Below, one piece after another: positions 22,081 to 35,900 of a DNA stretch of 64,000 bases; the stretch's first letter is position 1, and the number at the start of each line of letters is the position of its first letter. The stretch comes from Plantago elongata. Its lineage: Eukaryota > Streptophyta > Magnoliopsida > Lamiales > Plantaginaceae. The translations under genes were made by a program, and so were the position numbers. The stretch lies in the NCBI GenBank assembly GCA_036897095.1, contig JAYMSP010000107.1, positions 18,223 to 82,222 on the forward strand, written 5' to 3'. A model generated the notes under the pieces. It worked only from the letters and a program-made list of their open reading frames with translations, was not told the DNA's origin and did no database searches.

Positions 22081-24391
22081 GGAATCAGAGGCGACACATA
22101 TGGCGTCAACGCGCGTATTTCGCTCTCGGTAAAGTTTGTAGTGTAGGTCTCTGTCTGTGTCGAATTTCGAAATCTAGGCCACCTACTTATTGGATTCGTT
22201 ATTGGACACCTGCATTTTATGGTTTGTGAAAAATCGTGACATAAAGGAAAATCATGCCATAAATAAATTAAGGATCAGGTATTGAGCTTTTTTACTTCGG
22301 GCGGAAGAATTAAAACGGATTGGTATATAATTTGAATAGTATTTTTTAATTAAAATAAAAATTTTTGTACAAAATATTCGATTGGCCGCTACAGCATTAT
22401 AACAAATAGGTCCTAGTCTTTGATTGGTGTTTTCGTAATTCAAGTTAACTTTAAATTTTGTTCAATTCAATTTTTACTTAGTTTACTTTTATGCTAAAAT
22501 TAAATTCATTCCAATTCATTTCAGGCGAATAAAATACGGTATTTAAATATCATATATATAAATAGCCTATGTTTTTAATTAGAAACCTAAAATGCATTTT
22601 TTCTATTTATAAAAAAACAGTAACACAAATAATATGATATTTTTATTAATAAAATTTTCTTAATAAGATCACTCCAGATAGTAAATTTAAATATCATATG
22701 TCTACAAATATGTAAATAATTAGCTTTTATGTGATGGAAATTTAATTATTTTGAGAAAACAGTAGAAGTTTCTTCTATTATCCGATTTAAGTATGATTTT
22801 TTTTATTTTCTTTTAAACGATATAAAATTATTCAATACTTTTCTTTTTAATCGAGAAATTCATATTGCTTTATGAAAGTGTAAATTGGATTCTCGAATAC
22901 GTTATGCATGGATGGTATTCCTGGGAAATCTACTCCATTGTCATGATTTGATATCTAGTTTTTTATTTACTTTCTCTTAATTGTGAATCTGATACCAGTT
23001 GTATATCAACTTTGTTTAACATTAATTTTTCAGCTTTAATAATTTTTCTATATAAAACACATTGCATATACGTATAATTTATTAAACAAGCTAGTAAAAT
23101 AGCTAGTTGGTTTGAAAAGCTAATCAAGTTAGCTTGTTGTAAGAAGAGAAACTACCAACTAGCTTTTTAGCTAGTTTTGCTAAATAGAGCCATTGGAGTT
23201 AACATAAAAAGTAGTTGATAGCTTAATATTATCTAGTAGCTGGTTAGGTAGTTTTTTTTTTTTTAACAAACTAACTTGATTAGCTTCTCAAACCAGCTAA
23301 TTTTTCAGCTAGCTTATTTGAAAAGCTGCGAGTTCACGTAACGAGCTTTGTATGGAAAAAACTCATAGAACTGAAAAGGTAGCTGAAAATGTTGTGATAA
23401 ACAAAACCATAATATGAATTATAAACTAGGAGACATAAATGAACATTCACTAAAATAAAATCAATTGAAGTTATCATATTAGAATTTGTCAGATTTTAAT
23501 GGGTTGGGTAGTATCCAGTAACAAGATTAGATATAACTACAAATGTTATATACAAAATGGTGTAAAGTATATGGTAATTTTAAACCTACTACATAAACTT
23601 TGAAGACTTTAATATATAGTTTAGAATAAATTACTACTATTAGTATATTACGTTAGCTCTTTTTAAAATTTTATTTTATTAAAAATAATTGACTTTTAAT
23701 TAATTTTTTTATATTTTGTTTACATTTTTTTTAATAATAAATATGTTTTACTGAGATATTTTTATATATACTTCTTCAATACCCATCAAATTTTGATGGG
23801 CCATAAACTAGCTGGTGTGAAAACAAATTCTATTGGGATCCTACAATCATATTTAACAGTTGGATGTCAATTATCAGGAAGATCCATTTTATGACAATAA
23901 GTTGTTAAGGGACTCATTTATATAGAATTTGAGTGTCCTTTATTCAATTGAAATTGATTTTTTTTTCACAAAATGTTCAATTTTAGTAAAGGAATAGCCG
24001 TTGCAACATAACAAACATACCTATAGCATTGATAACAAATGAAACCTTGCTCATTAGAAAGAGAGTAATTGTTGTTAGTCGTTCACATTAAATCATTTTT
24101 TTCATTAATAACGTCATTATCATACTTGCTTCTCCAAAAGTACCCGTAAATTTAAAGTAAAAACGGCAAGTGAGGTAAAATAGATTAAATGCATTGGTTG
24201 CTTCATGTTATTTTATGACGAACCTCTGTTTGTAAGTAGTATTTTTAATTTGTAAATAAATACATTGGTTATTTTAGCACGAACTTGAAATATCCTGACA
24301 TTGTTTATATGACATTCATACAAGAGCCTGAATATAAAGACTGTCGACTCGGTTTCGCATGAGTAGCGAAAAAGCCCGATATACATACATA
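22081..24391. other. Intergenic, AT-rich, with a repeat element
   Basis: Divergent intergenic region between the TRM-like gene (minus) and RPL15 (plus). Apart from the element at 22812-23480 it is AT-rich without recognisable frames or RNA genes. Confidence 0.6.
22812..23480. mobile_element. Palindrome-containing MITE-like element, copy 1
   Basis: About 670 bases similar to 27515-27955 (shared GAGAAATTCATATT, TTTATGAAAGTGTAA, AATTTATTAAACAA, ATTATAAACT.GG.GACATAAATGAAC). Between 23090 and 23310 it holds a large imperfect palindrome: GGTTTGAAAAGCTAATCAAG on the left is answered by CTTGATTAGCTTCTCAAACC on the right, with AAACTACC..AACTAGC/TAGCTGGTTAGGTAGTTT as inner arms. The AGCTAG-rich arms also resemble the element at 54108-54650. 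Non-autonomous hAT-like MITE is my best guess; exact ends are not certain. Confidence 0.65.
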
Positions 24392-24475
24392 GGCCCAATT
24401 TCAGAAATAATGTAAACCTAATCTATATGGGCCAAGTACAGCCCAGTTTTAAAAACCCTGATTTTTTATATATTG
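24392..24475 (+). promoter_or_regulatory. Ribosomal-protein-type promoter of RPL15
   Basis: Within 150 bases of the RPL15 start codon are site II-type elements GGCCCA (24392) and TGGGCC (24428), a GCCCAG (24441), a telo-box-like AAACCCTG (24453) and a TATA-like TTTTTTATATATTG (24463). Site II plus telo box is the known combination for plant ribosomal protein genes. Confidence 0.7.
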
Positions 24476-24539
24476 TTCATAAAACAGAAACCTTCAGCTC
24501 CCAATCTCTAACCTAGCGGCGCTTAACCTAGCTACCGAA

Positions 24540-26296
<1,757 letters not shown>

Positions 26297-26708
26297 ATCT
26301 CTTGAATCTCAAGTTTTCTTTTATAACTCAGTATGGAAGCCCTTTAATATTATTTTGGACAATTTTGGACTTGTATTTTTGTGAGTTTTTGATATTATTT
26401 AGACTTGTTATAATGGAATTTTACCTAGCAATGTTGAATCCTAAAGTTATAACATCGCAATTGGGCCTTTTCTGAGTTATTTCCAACCCTTCTGTTATAA
26501 TAACATCGCAGTTCATTACTTGTGCTCTCTCATTATTTGTTGTAACATCTCATTTCTTTATTTATGCTTTCATTCTTTTGTTCGATTATAGACTGTTTCT
26601 ACGCCAATCCTCAGTTACAGTTCTATCTTCCAGCCATCTGTTCAATCCTCTTATTTTCGTAATGAGAATTTAGGTATTCTAAGAAGCTACAAACTTGATT
26701 GAAATTAC

Positions 26709-27505
26709 CTGCAAGGAAGCAACTGCTGTCACACTCATCTCCAATTCTCTTAAGAATTGCTTCTGTTGACTTAACATGATAGCCAACTCTGTTAGAAGAT
26801 AACACATTCTCTCAACCTGGTCCACGGAGGAACAAAGAAACAAATAAACAGATTGCAAGTACAACTTCAGTTCGTGATGTTTGACATTACAAGGCATCTA
26901 CGATTTTACCAGTCGGTGCATGTCCAGGATAATGTACTGTATGTCGTTCATCACTGTCATTGCAGAGAGCATGGCATCCTCCACAGATATTACATCGGCC
27001 TGGGTGAAACATTATGTTCGGGAGAAGTGAGAAAATCTTGAGCAGAGCAAAAGCAGAATCATTTCATCTTAAAATTAGCAAAAATTAGTTTCCTTACCTC
27101 TGCATTGTCAACCAGAGGCATAGACTACAGAGTGATCCTACTGATAGTTTTCTAACCACCCTACCAACAGATGCAACATTTTCAGGCTCAATTTTCGACC
27201 ACTCATTGAGCAGGTTCCATCTGATACGGAAAGATATAATACATCTTGATCTCATGTTTGAGCCTTTGGATTTTTGCTCGTTTTTCTGCCATGGAGTTTC
27301 TCATGAGAGAGATCCTAGCCCATCCATTGAACAATGTTCTCTGCAGAAATCATGAACATGCATTTATGTTTGTTATTGCTATACATCAAGATTTAAGTGA
27401 GTTCCATTTGCCAAAAAACCTGAGCTACTCTCTTGATAGCAGCCATGAATGCCTCTCGTCTAGCATTAGCAAACATCCACTGAACCTTGCTCCCCATATA
27501 GGTAA
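26709..27505 (-). pseudogene. QWRF/AUGMIN8-like gene fragment
   Basis: The minus strand carries, in the right order, remnants of the conserved C-terminal half of QWRF-motif (AUGMIN subunit 8-related, microtubule-associated) proteins. At 27420-27501 is VQWMFANARREAFMAA (QWMF for QWRF). From 27340 downward is TLFNGWARISLMRNSMAEKR; near 27100-27225 is NLLNEWSKIEPENVASVGR. Near 26920-27002 is ADVISVEDAMLSAMTVMNDI, and at 26713-26820 is VERMCYLLTELAIMLSQQKQ. Introns with splice-like borders separate the blocks, so this is not a processed copy. The long N-terminal region is absent upstream, and the block ending near 27100 needs a frame change to reach its PLVDNAE end. It is therefore probably a truncated pseudogene. 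Confidence 0.72.
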
Positions 27506-27514
27506 TATTTTTGT

Positions 27515-27955
27515 TACTTTTCGAACGTTTTTTTTGAAACGGTAGAAAACATTGAATACTTTTCCTTTTAATTGAGAAATTCATATTATTTTATGAAAGT
27601 GTAATTTGGATCGGTATTCCTAGGAAAGCTACTCCACTCTCATGATTTGAAATTTAAGTTTTTATTTTCTTTTTTTAATTGTGAAATTCGATACTAGTTG
27701 TACATTAGCCTGTTTACTACTAATTTTTCAGTTCAAATTGTATTTTTACAAAAAGAACTCATTACATAAACGTACAATTTATTAAACAATCTAGCAAAAT
27801 AGCTAGCTGATTAAAAAGCTAATCAAATTAGTTTGTTGAAAAAAAAAAATACCAGCTAAATGTTAAACTTGGAAGATTATATAAATTATAAACTGGGGGA
27901 CATAAATGAACTAATCTTCACTAAAATGAAATCGTCATATTAGAACTCAGAATAT
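27515..27955. mobile_element. MITE-like element, copy 2
   Basis: Diverged partner of 22812-23480 in the same orientation. It retains the outer parts and the left palindrome arm (AATAGCTAGCTGATTAAAAAG), but the rest of the palindrome is deleted around an A-run at 27840. It directly abuts the QWRF fragment. The two copies bracket RPL15 and the fragment. Confidence 0.65.
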
Positions 27956-28181
27956 TGTGTTTCATTCTCACTTGCCATAAGTATTTAGCACATTATTATG
28001 TTTCCATTCAATCAAGTTTTCTACTAGTGAAAAAGTAATCGATATAGCCAAGCCTTGTAGTTGTGGGTGCCCAAACTCTGGTTTTGCATTCCACGTTACA
28101 CTAGCATATGTTTGGAATGGGTCGGAAAGTGTATTATTTAGACTACAAATAATCTTCACTCATAATATTATCATCTCAATT

Positions 28182-28299
28182 CACATTGCCTTGACAGCAC
28201 AAACTTCAGTTGGTAATACGATTCACCTCCAACTATTAAATAGGTTGTCGGGTTCGAATCACCCTTTAACTGTTTCAAACAAAAAAAAACACATTGCCT
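28182..28299 (+). mobile_element. Second very short tRNA-derived SINE with target-site duplication
   Basis: Body of 98 bases at 28192-28289 with CTTCAGTTGGTAATACG (A box), GGGTTCGAATC (B box), the tail GTTTCAAAC and an A-run of nine. It is flanked by the 10-bp repeat CACATTGCCT at 28182-28191 and 28290-28299. It matches the 19675-19764 element over its whole length (shared ACCTCCAAC-like block, TCGGGTTCGA, TCACCCTTTA-like block, GTTTCAAAC), so the two are one family. Confidence 0.85.
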
Positions 28300-28592
28300 C
28301 GTTCATAAATGACATTTAAGATTAAACAACCCGAAGTATTGCACTTTATTACATGAACAGTTTAAATTGAATTAGAATCAGAGAGAATTTCCTTGTGCTT
28401 GGTACCTCATAATAAGATCTGTATGGAAACATCTTTTATCAAAACCGCAGTCTACTCTATAATATTTGGACCAAACGGTGTGCAGCGTACGTGAACCCCC
28501 TAAACTTTAGGACTATTCGTGCCTTTTTCTCATAATCTTTCAACTGCCTTCCATAACTTGGTTTTCTGGTTGATGATATAATTACTCTCGAT

Positions 28593-30270
28593 CTTTCATG
28601 GCTAGCTGAATCCATACGCAAATGGAAGAGGCAGAGATACTGAATAACAATCTTTGCTTCAGTGGCTGGCTCAAAGAGTAGTCTAGACCAGCTCTATACT
28701 TCTATGCGGCCCTTATCTGATAACAGGGTAATGCAGGAAGAGAGAAATTTGCAGTGTCCGAGCATCACAGAATGAAAATCAACAAGTAAGGGAAAAGTAC
28801 CACACTAAGTTACTACCACATCCTGACATCCTATCATTCAAATCCATCCTATTCAAATAGGGTCACTGGTTCCAAGAAGGCAAGAACCCTTAAATTTCTA
28901 GCATATATTATGCAGAATAAATGGGGTTCATGATACATAATACTCGACATTTATTTTACTAGCAAGAGCAAACAAAGTGCTGCAGAAAGAAAAGAAAAAA
29001 GGGAAACCATCATAGTTACCTGTTTAAATATAGATGGAATAAGTAGAGGGCTATTAACATCACCAGGCCTAGTAGTGTCTTCACAGAGGGACCAAGCTGT
29101 ATAACATCCTGCATCATTCGAAAGGTTGATACAACTTACAATCAGACTCCACATATTTTCAGATTAGCCAAAAGATCTATAAATGGAAAAAGAGGAGATC
29201 GTCGACAGACTAATCTGAAGAAATCGTCTCAACATTGGAACTCCAAGTTTCTATAGGAAAATAGAGAGTCAGAGAGTAGAATAAAACAAGTCATCAAGAG
29301 CAAATGGAAGCTCAACTTGGTCTCGAACAAAAAACAAGCTTCTCTCTCTTCCAAATTTTCCTTTTTATTATGACCATACTTGCCACTCATAATTCATGAT
29401 ACTTTTTGCACATTCTGTGTAGTATTAGTGATGTTTGTCAGCGCAAATCTCACAGGAGCAACTATGAGAATTTTCTCATATAATTGAAGTGCTTCAAATT
29501 GACGTTTCAAAAAAAAAAAAGTACTTCAAATTGATGTTGTGGTGAGGTATCCCAGGATGAGGATTCAATAATTATTTCCTTCAAACAGAGTGTAAAGGAT
29601 TACTTGTTTGATGCAAGAGTAGGGCGTTTAGGCTACCTGATACTTGGGCATGAACCCCCAATCGTCTTCAAGTAGCTCTTCCAGTAGAGGACACTCAAAT
29701 AATCAAATTCAGCCTTCAGGTAGGTGAACGAACATATACATAGTTCTCTATAAAGGACCTGAGCCAGCATGAATGCCTGCAGAATGTAACCAGCAAGAAG
29801 TGTGAGAAGATACTTGATTAATGTTAAACTATTTGTTAGTCATAGTGGAATGAATGGCCAAAGAGGGAAACACCATCTACTAAGAATTGGGCCTGTGACT
29901 GCCCAATTTTCTTTATTGATGCACACTAAATATCACAAGACTTGTAGAGTTCTGTTTAAATCCTCGACAACATGAACCTCCGACAAGACACATGCCATCT
30001 GGTTTCCTTGTCTGATATGTAAAAACTTGAATTTGTTCAAAGCAGGTTAAATTAAATGGGATAAACAGAAAAAATAGAACCTACTTTTTAACTATGTAGC
30101 AAACAACATGAGAATCAAGTATGGAACCCTCAATCAGTTCAAAGAGGATGGTCGTAAGCTAGATATTAACATTGATTTCATCAAATCTGATTCAAAGTTA
30201 GACCTTATGTACAACAAAATCTCAACTTCAGAAGCACACAGGATCACTCTCACTGTAGGATTACTAACAT
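28593..30270 (-). pseudogene. Truncated copy of the 3' half of the CruP gene
   Basis: Intron-containing partial duplicate of the gene at 37339-43268. Recognisable are the downstream flank and a stump of exon 18 fused to exon 17 remnants (28593-28800), exon 16 (about 29024-29110), exon 15 (29209-29244), exon 9 (29636-29788) and exon 8 (about 29878-30019), plus intron 7 sequence to about 30270. Exons 10-14 are missing, replaced by a join near 29320-29380. In exon 16 the copy has one base fewer at GATGTTAATAGCC (parent GATGTTGAATAGCC), which shifts the frame, and an extra CTA upstream. Exon 9 carries an insertion after AGAGGACA. No complete frame survives. Conserved introns show DNA-level duplication rather than retrotransposition. 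Confidence 0.9.
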
Positions 30271-31098
30271 ACTTCATAAACCAATCACCAAACTTAGTAC
30301 AAATCCAATAAGAATAACAGAAAGATCAGAAGACAGATGGAAAATAGCCGAATACCTGTATAATCATCAGTCACCTGCGATTGATAAGATAGGATCGATC
30401 AGGTATTAGAAAATGTGAGAATATAGTACAGGCCTACAGGTGATGATTGAGAAATTTACCTGTATGCATGACTGATTGTACCAGTTGCTGACAGCTTGTA
30501 CAGTTTACACGGTCATATTACCTTAGTAAAGGTAACTACTTAAACCGGTAAGTTGGTAACTAAGTAAAGCGTATTCACTAACTAAACGAGCTAATGCTGA
30601 TTAGCTCCAATTCTCCAAAAGCACCTTAGAGTGTCTGAATATTACAACAAGATTTATGTAGAGACTCACTATCAATCACAAACAACCATAATCTAGGAAA
30701 AACTGAATCACATTACACGCCTTGAAAATTAGAAATAGTAACGCATAATCGTATACAATAAATTAACACATCACTTTATTCATCTTGAAAATTATCAAAA
30801 GGTATATCAAACACCCATACATGATACATATGAACATGCTATTCTTTCTTATTGCAAGTTACAAAACCACCAAACGTCATAATCAGATGTTTTGTTACAC
30901 CATATATAATCATAGCATTTCCTTGGCAACAAACCCAAGTATTTCCCTGGCAACAAACCCAAGGAACACCTACATAACTGTTAACCAAAGAAAGTACACT
31001 GAAATAAAAAAAAACAAAACCTAGCATAAGCTGTAGCAGGTTACATGCTTATTCCGCATCAGTAGATTCCGTCCATACAAAGATCAGAATACAACTTC
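30271..31098. other. 3' flank of NFS1
   Basis: AT-rich, no gene seen. Holds a short tandem duplication of about 25 bp at 30916-30963 (units ending CTTGGCAACAAACCCAAG and CCTGGCAACAAACCCAAG). The last few hundred bases are probably NFS1 3' UTR. Confidence 0.5.
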
Positions 31099-32466
31099 TC
31101 AATGCTGCGACCATTCAATACTCTTGATATCGATCCCTGCATGATGCATCTCATACAGAGGGCTCATCTCCCTCAATTTCTGCACCTGCCTCACAGTAAG
31201 CTCCACCGCCCTATCAATCTCTTCTTCAGTCGTAAACCTCCCAATTCCATACCTAATCGAGGTATGTGCCATGTCCTCATCCACACCCAGCGCTCTCAAA
31301 ACATAAGACGGCTCCAAACTAGCACTAGTGCATGCACTTCCACTGGACACAGCCACCTCCTTCAACCCCATCAACAAGCTCTCCCCTTCCACAAACGCAA
31401 ACGACAAGTTCAAATTCCCCGCATACCTACTCTCCTCACTCCCATTCACCACTACCAAATCTAACTTACTCCTAATCCCATTCAACAGCCTCTCCTGCAG
31501 CCCCTTAATCCTTTTCTCATCATACTCCATCTCCTTCTTTGCCAGCTCACACGCAGCTCCAAATCCAACAACCAAAGGAGTCGGAACCGTACCACTCCTA
31601 ATACCCCTCTCCTGCCCACCCCCATTCATCTGCGGCTCCACCCTAATCCTTGGCCTCCTCTTCATATACAAAGCCCCAACACCTTTCGGCCCGTATATCT
31701 TATGCCCACTCAAACTCATCAAACTAATATTCATTTTATCCACATCAATCGGAACCTTCCCTAACGCCTGTGCCGCATCAGTATGGAACGGCACATTAAG
31801 CTCCTTACACATCCTCCCAATCTCAACCATGGGCTGAATCACTCCAATCTCATTATTCACCATCATAACCGAAATCAAACCGGTATCCGGCCTAATTTCC
31901 GCCCTAAGTCTCTCCAAATCAACCAATCCGTCCTGCTTAACCGGCAAGTACGTAACATCAAACCCTTCCTGCTGCAAATGCCTACACGAATCCAACACGC
32001 ACTTATGCTCCGTTTGCGTGGTAATCACATGGCGCTTCTTCTCCTTGTAGAAATGCATAACGCCTTTGACCGAAATGTTATTCGACTCCGTCGCACCGGA
32101 AGTGAAGATAATCTCCTTCGGCGAGGCATTGATCAGAGAGGCGACCTGCTCACGAGCCAATTCGACAGCCTTCTCCGATTCCCAGCCGTAGAGGTGAGTC
32201 CGAGAGTGTGGATTCCCGTACCGAGTGAGGTAGAAAGGTAGCATGGCGTCGAGAACCCTAGGGTCTACTGGTGAGGTCGCTTGCATATCTAGGTAGAGAG
32301 GACGACCGGAGATCTTCACGCCTTTCATTGACAGGCCGCCGGAATCCTCCTCCAGCAGCTCCACGGCGGCAGCGGCGGTGGAGAGAGGTTTTTGGATGGA
32401 GTAGGCGGCGGACGAAGATTTGAGGAAGTTGCGGCGGATTGCCGTGGAAAAAAGCTTCGTCGCCAT
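31099..32466 (-). CDS. NFS1: Mitochondrial cysteine desulfurase NFS1
   Basis: Pyridoxal-phosphate enzyme that takes sulfur from cysteine and feeds mitochondrial iron-sulfur cluster assembly with ISU scaffolds, frataxin and ISD11. It is a single uninterrupted 455-residue frame, about the length of Arabidopsis NFS1 (453). The N-terminus is rich in Arg, Ser and Ala without acids, as expected for a mitochondrial presequence. Family marks: [26 protein letters not shown], the PLP-binding lysine K256 in [12 protein letters not shown], and the catalytic loop cysteine C379 in [16 protein letters not shown], followed by [15 protein letters not shown]. All key residues are present. The lack of introns is normal for plant NFS1. 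Coding DNA is clearly richer in C/G than the flanks. Confidence 0.97.
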   Translation of the reverse strand: MATKLFSTAIRRNFLKSSSAAYSIQKPLSTAAAAVELLEEDSGGLSMKGVKISGRPLYLDMQATSPVDPRVLDAMLPFYLTRYGNPHSRTHLYGWESEKAVELAREQVASLINASPKEIIFTSGATESNNISVKGVMHFYKEKKRHVITTQTEHKCVLDSCRHLQQEGFDVTYLPVKQDGLVDLERLRAEIRPDTGLISVMMVNNEIGVIQPMVEIGRMCKELNVPFHTDAAQALGKVPIDVDKMNISLMSLSGHKIYGPKGVGALYMKRRPRIRVEPQMNGGGQERGIRSGTVPTPLVVGFGAACELAKKEMEYDEKRIKGLQERLLNGIRSKLDLVVVNGSEESRYAGNLNLSFAFVEGESLLMGLKEVAVSSGSACTSASLEPSYVLRALGVDEDMAHTSIRYGIGRFTTEEEIDRAVELTVRQVQKLREMSPLYEMHHAGIDIKSIEWSQH

Positions 32467-32754
32467 CGCGGTGGTGCTGTGGCGGTTAGGGTTTCTGTGT
32501 GGTGGTGCGAGAAGTAGATTTTGGTGGTTTGGGAGTTGTACAGCGAAACGATTGCTCTCATATACGTCGATGGCTCCGAAATGCCGGTGTAAACAAATAA
32601 GTTCGCTATCAAGTGGTGAAAAAGGTTGGGTCGGTCATATACGACATTCGATCCGTGATCGGTCGATACGACCATAATTGACTCAATATTGAGCGAATAA
32701 AAAGTATCATAATGAACAACTTAACTTATCGAAAGTATATTACTACTATATATA

Positions 32755-32992
32755 CTCCGTCCGTCCCATTATTTAATAAACAATTTAAGTTCACACTTTT
32801 TAAAAAAATCATATGATATGTTGTTAAAGAATTTGAGATATTAATTAAATATTAAAGTAAATGTTGATCCAATAATGTTTAGTAAAAATTGAAAAGTTTT
32901 ATTGTGGGATTATTTTATAAACTAAAAATTATTTCACTCTGATGGAACATAGAAAATGAAAAAATATTTAATTATTAATGAGACTGAGGGAG
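32755..32992. mobile_element. Stowaway-type MITE
   Basis: 238 bp, ends CTCCGTCCGTCCCATTATTT and (reverse complement of the right end) CTCCCTCAGTCTCATTAATA, flanked by TA at 32753-32754 and 32993-32994. AT-rich interior with no coding capacity. Confidence 0.88.
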
Positions 32993-35900
32993 TAGTAGAC
33001 AAATACTAATTTTGTATAATTGAGTATTTGATTTATTAGATCAAACATATTCGTAATACATACTAAAACGTGAAAAAACATTATGTGTATTATATAGTGT
33101 GATATCTATTTATAAATAATTAATTAAACAAATAAATATTATGTATAATATTGTTGTTTCCGGTAATAAATTATTTTTTTAAGTTGAATTAGAGTTTAAG
33201 TTAGTGTAAATTGATCTGTTTATTTTAACTGAAGAAGATTTAAAAGAAAGATTGGTTATCTTTGTTGTGATTGGTGTTGAATTGGGGAATAAATTTTTAT
33301 TGTAGAAAATGTATTGCAATTTTTACAATGACGCATTAATTTAGTTAGGGTCGTCATTAATTTAGTTAGGGTTGCCTTATTTTCATTATTTTCATGTTAA
33401 AATGTTATACACATGTACACTTGTAAAAGTGTCGTATTACTTTTACAATTAATTTAACATTTATTTTCTATTTATAATAATAAAAATAAATCTTTCATTG
33501 TCATGTTAAAGTGTCATTTCACTCGTTAAAGTGTCGTTCACGATTACACTTTATTTAGCACTTCTTATCTATTCTCCAGCAACCGGCTACTAAAAAACGT
33601 TATTTTAAATTTTCTCCCCTCGCAACCTCACACCACACACAACACTCCTTCAGAGTGTTTACAGATGCAGTCCAAAATTTATTTCTAAATGAATTGAAAA
33701 CACTTTAGAACATGGTGAATAAGATTAATATCTAGGTGAATGTTGTAGTTGTTGATTGGGTTCAGACAAAGAAACCAAGCTAGAATTGTTTATATGATGT
33801 CGATGGATTGTGGGTGGTTTTGAATTTTTGATTTTTGGGTGGGTATTGTATTCATTGACAAGACTACAAGCATTTCATGCTTATGTATTTCATTTTTGCA
33901 CATAAGTATTTGTATTCCGTCGTTCTTTTAAAATTATTATATATTTACGATTATATTTATCTTGCATAACTTCATAAATAAAGACACCTCACACCTTATA
34001 ATAAATAGTAAAAGATCTACATTTGCATACAAATTACTCATTTTAAGTGGTCTAAGCCAAATTACCCAACAAATAAAGTGAAGATACTCTTTCACTTATG
34101 GGTGGGTTATATTCCAAATTCCAATTCTTTCTAAATTATAATTACAAATGTAGAATTTTTTTTGCATCTATCCATCTAGGACAATAATGTATCATGAAAT
34201 ATAATATGTGAGTTCGCACTTGACCTAAATCCATTTAAAAATTCATAGACACCGCGTTTAGCGTGGTGTATCATTTCTAGTAATTTAATAGTATTAAACA
34301 TATTGTATTTTTTAATTTAAATCTAATTTACAAAAGGGTATATATATTTTATAAGTTAAGTCTACTTTACAAATATTAGACCTGAGGTTAAAAATAATAT
34401 TTGTGCATTAAATTTATCAGTATATTAGTGCTTGAAAAGTTAAATTTTAGAATGACATTGGGTCTCCATTCTATTATCTTAATCCAACATTATTACATAT
34501 CAACACCTCGAACAAGATCTTAACGGCTGAAAAGATATCCACAAACTCAACGTAATCTTTAGATGGGAAGGCTTCATGACTTATTGCAATAAATGCAAAT
34601 CCTACATTGCCGTAACTACATCCATTAATTCATACATAATAGTGTCCAAAGAGAAATAGACAAGAATTTTAACAATTTCATCACACAAATAGCTCCTAAA
34701 AATCCTTCTCTTCCATACTAAAATAAAGACAATATCATACCACAATACCAACGAGATACCATAATACCAATCCGGACATATAACTACAACTAGAAAAGAA
34801 ACATCCCTAGTGCATTACAAAGTTTGGTGGTCGTGTGAAATAAAATAAGGGTAACTTCTTAAAGCTTATACATAATTTTTTAAATTAGCACCAAATTATA
34901 ATGGGTCGAATAAAAGAAACATATGATATTGAAATTATTTTATAAAGAATCGGCTTATGTTTTTAAAGACTTTCTTTTAATTTAATACTATATCATAAAT
35001 AAATAAGTTAGTATCAAATTTTTTTAATACCATACTAAAACTAAACAAATTAATAGTATGAAAATGACGACCTTGCTATTTGGTTTGAAATTCATACCAC
35101 TTATACATTACATGTGAAATGTGTACATAAGGATAGTGCTTAGCCTAAAATAAAAACATGAAGGTGAAAGTAGTAAAATTTCTAAAGGTATAATATCTTA
35201 AAACTTACTTGGGTAAATCAAGAAAAATGCATAGGAAAGGAAAGGAAAGGGTGAAAAAAGAAGAATACGGAAATAAACTGATTGAAATTAGAGTGGAAAA
35301 CATATGTTTTACCTTAAAGAAATATATATAAACAATTTAAAATTAATTTCAATTAAGCCAAGATAGTCACGTTTCAACGTTTATAAATTATTACATAGAA
35401 ATTAATATTATATTAACTAAAATTACACTATATATTAATATTATATAACTAATAGTAATTATATTTATATAATTAATATATCTAATACATAATAGGTGGA
35501 GCACAATATTTATGAAATAATATTATAATTTTTTTAGTTTATGTAATTATATTATGACAATTTAATGAAAAGTTTTTGTATTTTTATTGTATTATAATTA
35601 ATTTTATTTTTTGACGAACCGATCAATTGAGCGTTAACGAATGAACACGAATTTGTTAAAATGTTATCGAACCGAACACGAATAAAAAGTTAAAATGTTC
35701 ATCGAACACAAACATGAACCGAATAAATAACTTATCGAACGAACGAACGTTCACTAAGCTAATTGTTTGATTCGTTTGGTTTGAAATACACCCTAGCTAC
35801 CTCTATATTTTGTGATTAATTTTATTGTGACATGTACATCCATGTGTATATTCCAGATAAGAAGCACAGCGAAAAGGAAAATCATCTCCAAGAATGTCAT

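Noticed and set aside
31328-32241. Plus-strand open frames opposite NFS1
   Set aside because: They are shadows of a strongly conserved minus-strand gene with third-position bias.
34501-34622. Minus-strand run of about 40 codons (GNVGFAFIAISHEAFPSKDY)
   Set aside because: No recognisable family, no start, no splice context; too short to support a gene or a specific pseudogene.
35600-35790. GAACG-rich stretch as a satellite or origin
   Set aside because: The words recur without a fixed period. It resembles worn interspersed repeat DNA, and nothing more specific can be supported.
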